A DNA stretch of 64,000 nt, taken from the NCBI RefSeq assembly GCF_021347895.1, contig NC_067125.1, forward strand, positions 22,361,121 through 22,425,120, written 5' to 3'. Positions 58,030-64,000 of the stretch are shown in pieces. The stretch comes from Acanthochromis polyacanthus. Lineage: Eukaryota; Chordata; Actinopteri; Pomacentridae. Numbering within the stretch: position 1 is the first letter of the stretch; each line of letters opens with the position of its first letter. A model generated the notes under the pieces. That model saw only the letters and a program-made list of their open reading frames with translations, had not been told where the DNA came from and made no database searches. Position numbers and translations under genes: made by a program.

Positions 58030-61000
58030 TCTTCAGGTAAACTATTCCCATCAGTCTGAGGTTTGTTGCTTTGCCACCATTGAAGACCCCCAGTTATAAA
58101 AGGGTATATAATGGGTTAAAAGGTCATTGACAAAAAAAGAGCAAGACCATTAAGGACTTTATAATGTTAACAGTCATTTCTGTTTCAATTTTTAGAATAA
58201 TAGTGAGCTGGTGGAGAGCAGCTTAAACAGGAGTTACATTTTGATTTTTCCCTGACTCAGTTAAAAGCCGTTAAAAGCAGCCGGCTTCCGTACCAGCAGT
58301 CAGTGATGGAGGCTGTTTTTGCAGAGCCACTGCATATAATGAGTTGAAATAATCTGGACATGACACAACAAGGGATTACTTCACTACTGTTGTTAGATTC
58401 AGCAAGAGAAATCTAATTTTGGAATACTGGGAAGTATTTTGTTCTTAGGAAATCACAGAAAAGTCTAATCTATTCTACAGGCATGTACTTAGACGTAGCT
58501 ATTTTGAGGTTATAATTAGTGTTCCCATTTTTTAGCATAGCATGCTAACATTTGCTAATTATCACTAAACAAAACGTAGCTGAGGATGATGGGAAGTGCT
58601 GGACAAACTACAGCTTTGGCATGATCACTAGTGTTGTTGCATTTCACCATTAGGGCTACATGAATGTATATACTTAATCCATCCAATAGCTGTTCTTCCA
58701 TGCACATTCTTAGTGTAGCATGATAGCATGACTAACACAATCTAGTAAATGCTAAAACACAAAGACGAAGATCATTGTGGTGCCTATTGTATGCTTTCTT
58801 TTATGTTCGTGTCTAAGTGACTTGAGCTTGCTGCAGTTTGATCAGTGGTATTCATCAAAGCAGTAAAAAAAAAAAAAGCCTGATATATAACCACTTCATT
58901 CCTTGGAGTGTCCACTCTACCTAGTGTCCTTCTCTTTCAATCTGCCATAAAAGGACAAAGAAGGCACTTTCAAGAAAAGTACTGACCACCTGAATATCTG
59001 CAACACTCACCTGTACAAGGTTATGTTGTTGAGGGGAGGTTGAGGGTTATTCAGAACAGATTGGCTCTAGCTACAAATGAGGAAGAAGCATTAGTAAAGG
59101 TGGAAAAGGTTGCCATCTTAGAGTGAGCATGATTGATGTAAGCACAGCAGCATGCAGCAGCACTCATGCCGGGCCCTTGCCGACTGTCGCTGCGGCGACA
59201 GGCAGGAAGAGGAAGTGGGCTGACCTGGGGGTCAACGTGACAAAATGCTTAACAACAGTAGCAAAGCACTCTGGGTTGTGGGTCAGGGTCATATGTGTGA
59301 ACATAGAGGAGGCTTGTTGCTGCCGTGTATCATTTGAATTCAGAAGCTGGAAGCATGAATGTTGTCACATAGCGGTGATTTCAAACTGCTTTAGCAAGAT
59401 GAGAAACCTTGAACAGTTTGTAAGAGTGCTATTTTTTTTATTCTTATTGTTCTTCATTGTTGTCATGGGGAATTTAGCATCTCATGGTATATACCTAGTC
59501 ATAGATTCTTTACCTCTAAGAATGATATTGTTGTCATTTTTGGACTTAAATAGCATGAACTGAAATTGCCTTAATATTATTCTTGGGGTAAGGACTTACA
59601 TTTTTAGATTTTTTTTTAAATGTATGTAAGCAAAAAAAAAAAACAACTTTGTTTTTAATGTCTTTGAGTCATCTCAGTTCTAATACATCAACATACTAAA
59701 GCCAACAAAACTCCACAATGCTCCAGCCCTTGTAGCTACAGCACATGCATAATCTATTGGATGTGTAAGTGCATTCGTGTCCCTTGTATATTTCCTGTGT
59801 GTCCTTCAAACCAGCTCAGCATGCTGAGCAATAGGTAGCAGTTATCTGGATTTTATATTCTGAAGTAAAGCCAGGGGAGGCAGACCCTGACCTCAGCCTC
59901 AGTCACCCAGAACCACAACTGCAGGCCTCATCTCCATAGGAATCAATAGACTACAGTAATAATGGTGATCTATGGGGCCAACATCAAAGAAGGCACTGAC
60001 CTTTCTGGGTTGGGGGTTGGGGGATGACCACCGAGCTCCACGAGCATGCATGTGTGCACAGAATAAATGTTTTGTCAAAGAACAAAGCTTGTAGGTGTGT
60101 ATGCAAGGTACACACTTGTATGTACACACAGTCAGTGGCCTACATCAATATAAAGCAAAAGGCATGCATATATAGATGCCAATGCAGCCAGACTTTCATT
60201 TGCACATGAAATAGGGACATGTAAGCTTTTCCTACTTTGTGGCTGCTCCGTTTATCAAATATCTTACTTGGCTTGATTTGCCAATTGAAATGATTTTTTT
60301 TTAATGTTCTTGGCTTCGTGTCTTGGAAAGTCACATTTCAAAGACACTGCAGTTTTTTTTAAATGAGAAATAAAGGTTGAAGTACTTTTCTTTACAGTAG
60401 CCACTTGTGGCATACGTGATTAATGAGATAAACACTCCATTGTTGAAAATAAATAGTCTTGATAATTATGAGAGAAAAAAAAAGCATAAAACATGAGACA
60501 CCTTAAAAGAAAATAAAAAATGTTTTTTCCATTTTACTCCTACTTATTTTTTTTTCTTGAACTCTCCAGCTAACTCCACATGACCTTTAAAAAGCTGAAT
60601 TTATGCTGTTTAACATACAAACAGTTGATTTCATCAAAAGGTTGATCAGTTTTGGGGCTGAGAGTGTATGTTGATGTCTTTAATATGGAATGTGTTTTTA
60701 CTGCTCCACAGTAGTTTTGTATTTGTAGTGAGTGACAGCAGGGTTAGGAGGCATGCTTCAGTTGTCTCTATCAGTGTGCCTGTGTGTGTCTTTATCTGGA
60801 CATAGCGCTCTGCTGAACTCATGCCACCAATCACCCTGCATGCAGCTTATTCATCCACTCATCAAGCTCCTCCTGCATATTATATCCTGGTTTAGTCCAT
60901 TCTCTGCCAGATACAGTCAGCCAAGTGGTACAAGTGCTACCACTGTGGTATTTGTTGTTTCTCCTACCTACTGTCCAGTTCACATTTGTCTCTTCTCAAA

Positions 61001-62187
61001 GCTCCAGCCTCAGTCAGGCTCACTTCTTTTGCTTCACTCCACACTGCCCAGTCAGCCCTGGCAGTCACAAGTCAACCCACCTCTCAACAGCTTCCCTCCA
61101 CAAGACCTAAGCTCTTCAGTACGCCATCCAGAGTAAAACAGTTGTAATTGCTGCTCACTGTTTGTCTGAGTCCTGTCTCCTAGTCCTAACCAGCCTCTCA
61201 TAACAAAATGTGAGGAGCACTCTCTGAAGCATCAAGAACTTCTGGAGTAGGTCCTTTAAAAAAAAAAAAAAGCTATGGAAGCAATTTGCATGTAGTTTGT
61301 GGCCAGTAATACGAGAATTAGTGGATCAGTGATAGGTCCATGATTTGTTATTAATTTCTTCAGAGGACAAAAGCCAGAGGGAACTTGGGGCCATCATGTT
61401 TTTAAGAAATCAGTGGACTGTGGAAATCCCAATTTAGTCATTGGCTATATTTACTCCTATTTCAAAAGACTATATTATTACAGACACATGCACTGTAGTA
61501 ACCTATGTCCCATAGCTGCATATACAGTGACACATAATGTTTCTGAGATATTTCCTTGCAGCTGTTTGCTGATGTCATCCTAAATTATCTTCAGACAGTT
61601 AGATGCTGAAAGAGGAAGATATGCCAGGACTCTCTGGTCCAGTTGAGGTTAGATATTGTTTATTCTGACATGACTAAGCAGACTTGTCTCCATATTGGTC
61701 TGTAATCTAAATCTGACCTTCTTCCAACTACAATATATACCCAAAGATCAGAGAGAATCCTCAGAAGTAGTGCTGGTTGCTTGCATGAACTGCTGTGTTG
61801 TTGGTGTCACTTCTCCTAATGAGTAAGTTTCACTCACAGCTGAAGTCATCTGAGTGTCCAGTGTGTCTCTGTGTCTGCGTCCTCATCCTCTCTCAACCTC
61901 GTAATCTAATATCAAATCTAATGTCATTAACATATTTCATATCCATTTGTCTGCAAAACAAGTACTTCCATGACACTTTTTTTTTTATGAAAATACTTGA
62001 CAGTACTTTTACATGAGGTGGATTATGATTGATTTACTTTTACTTGTATTACTTGAGTATTCTGAGACTACTGTATGGGCAATTGTACATGAGCAAAATA
62101 TTGGAATATTTCTGGCCACACCCAGAAAACATAGTAGTGGAGCACAAATCATCACTTAAAATCCAAATTATATTGTCTATTAGGTTA
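58030..62187. other. Mostly unrecognised non-coding sequence
   Basis: Contains dispersed-repeat copy B (58525-58710) and several A or T runs. A 146-codon frame at 59123-59563 has no recognisable domain and is judged spurious. Confidence 0.4.
58525..58710 (+). repeat. Dispersed AT-rich fish repeat, copy B
   Basis: Matches 54225-54400 in tagcatgctaacatttg, aatta-cac, acgtagctgag and tgatggga. It extends to tccatccaatagct, a block also seen at 1455-1465. Confidence 0.55.
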
Positions 62188-62189
62188 TA

Positions 62190-63824
<1,635 letters not shown>

Positions 63825-63902
63825 TAAATATAAATACTCTATAGCGATATACATTAGCATCTGAAAATGACTTTTATGATACTGTGCTAATGATTTTAAC
63901 AA

Positions 63903-64000
63903 GTCCTCAAATTCATACGACCACATCGGTCGTATGTAACGTGCACCGGAATACGACCCATGAGAGCGTATTTACGTTAGCGCCCCTACGGGGAAAAGGA
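63903..64000. mobile_element. Foldback MITE, copy 2, cut by the window end
   Basis: Begins gtcctcaaattcatacgacc and is identical to 34067-34164 through the last base of the window. Confidence 0.85.

Noticed and set aside
59123..59563. 146-codon open frame as a gene
   Set aside because: Low-complexity hydrophobic C-terminus, no domain, and no splice or regulatory context.

Overview
The window looks like a gene-poor stretch of a teleost genome, most likely a percomorph. The evidence is the mixture of long (TG)n arrays, tRNA-headed SINEs with LINE2-like or RTE-like tails, Tc1/mariner, hAT and Tigger DNA transposons, L1/L2/Rex-like LINEs and Ty3/Gypsy-type LTRs. I found no convincing host protein-coding exon, rRNA, true tRNA, CRISPR array or operon. 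Every recognisable coding sequence belongs to a mobile element. The species call is an inference from repeat content.

Layout: 1-4.9 kb holds an RTE-tailed SINE, a tRNA-derived SINE and otherwise unrecognised sequence. A Tc1-type MITE lies at 4970-5338 and has a sister copy at 24154-24519. A 5' truncated, minus-strand L1 relic (8314-14037) sits in an older repeat between 58/66-bp direct repeats and contains a 586-bp TIR element with a 9-bp target duplication. At 14848-18035 is a young LTR retroelement with no pol. Its only product is a 676-codon, repeat-built Pro/Ala/Arg-rich ORF, and this is the best candidate for something undescribed. A hAT element with 8-bp TSDs (18834-19617) carries a tRNA-like SINE. 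A Tc1 relic (22049-23213) contains a microinversion over a catalytic motif.

The 24.5-44 kb part is mostly unrecognised non-coding DNA with a LINE nested in an L2-like relic (29.6-31.3 kb), a second RTE-tailed SINE, a foldback MITE carrying telomere-like repeats (34067-34447), a solo Gypsy-type LTR (37640-38233), two more SINEs near 40 kb and a hAT-Charlie-like relic (42184-42881). At 44385-49110 is a nested cluster: a Tc1 relic is interrupted by a deleted Tigger and by a non-autonomous hAT, and abuts a LINE whose reverse transcriptase frame is uninterrupted.

From 49 kb to the end are hairpins, paired (TG)n arrays around a small TIR element, a 56-bp-arm foldback, Tc1 and mariner relics, a palindromic microsatellite, and a nearly pristine Tc1-like transposon (62190-63824) with 213-bp IR/DR ends and an intact DD34E transposase. 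The last 98 bases are identical to the start of the 34-kb foldback element. The genes do not form a pathway. The window is a record of successive insertions, several of them young, in a region that may also hold conserved non-coding elements.
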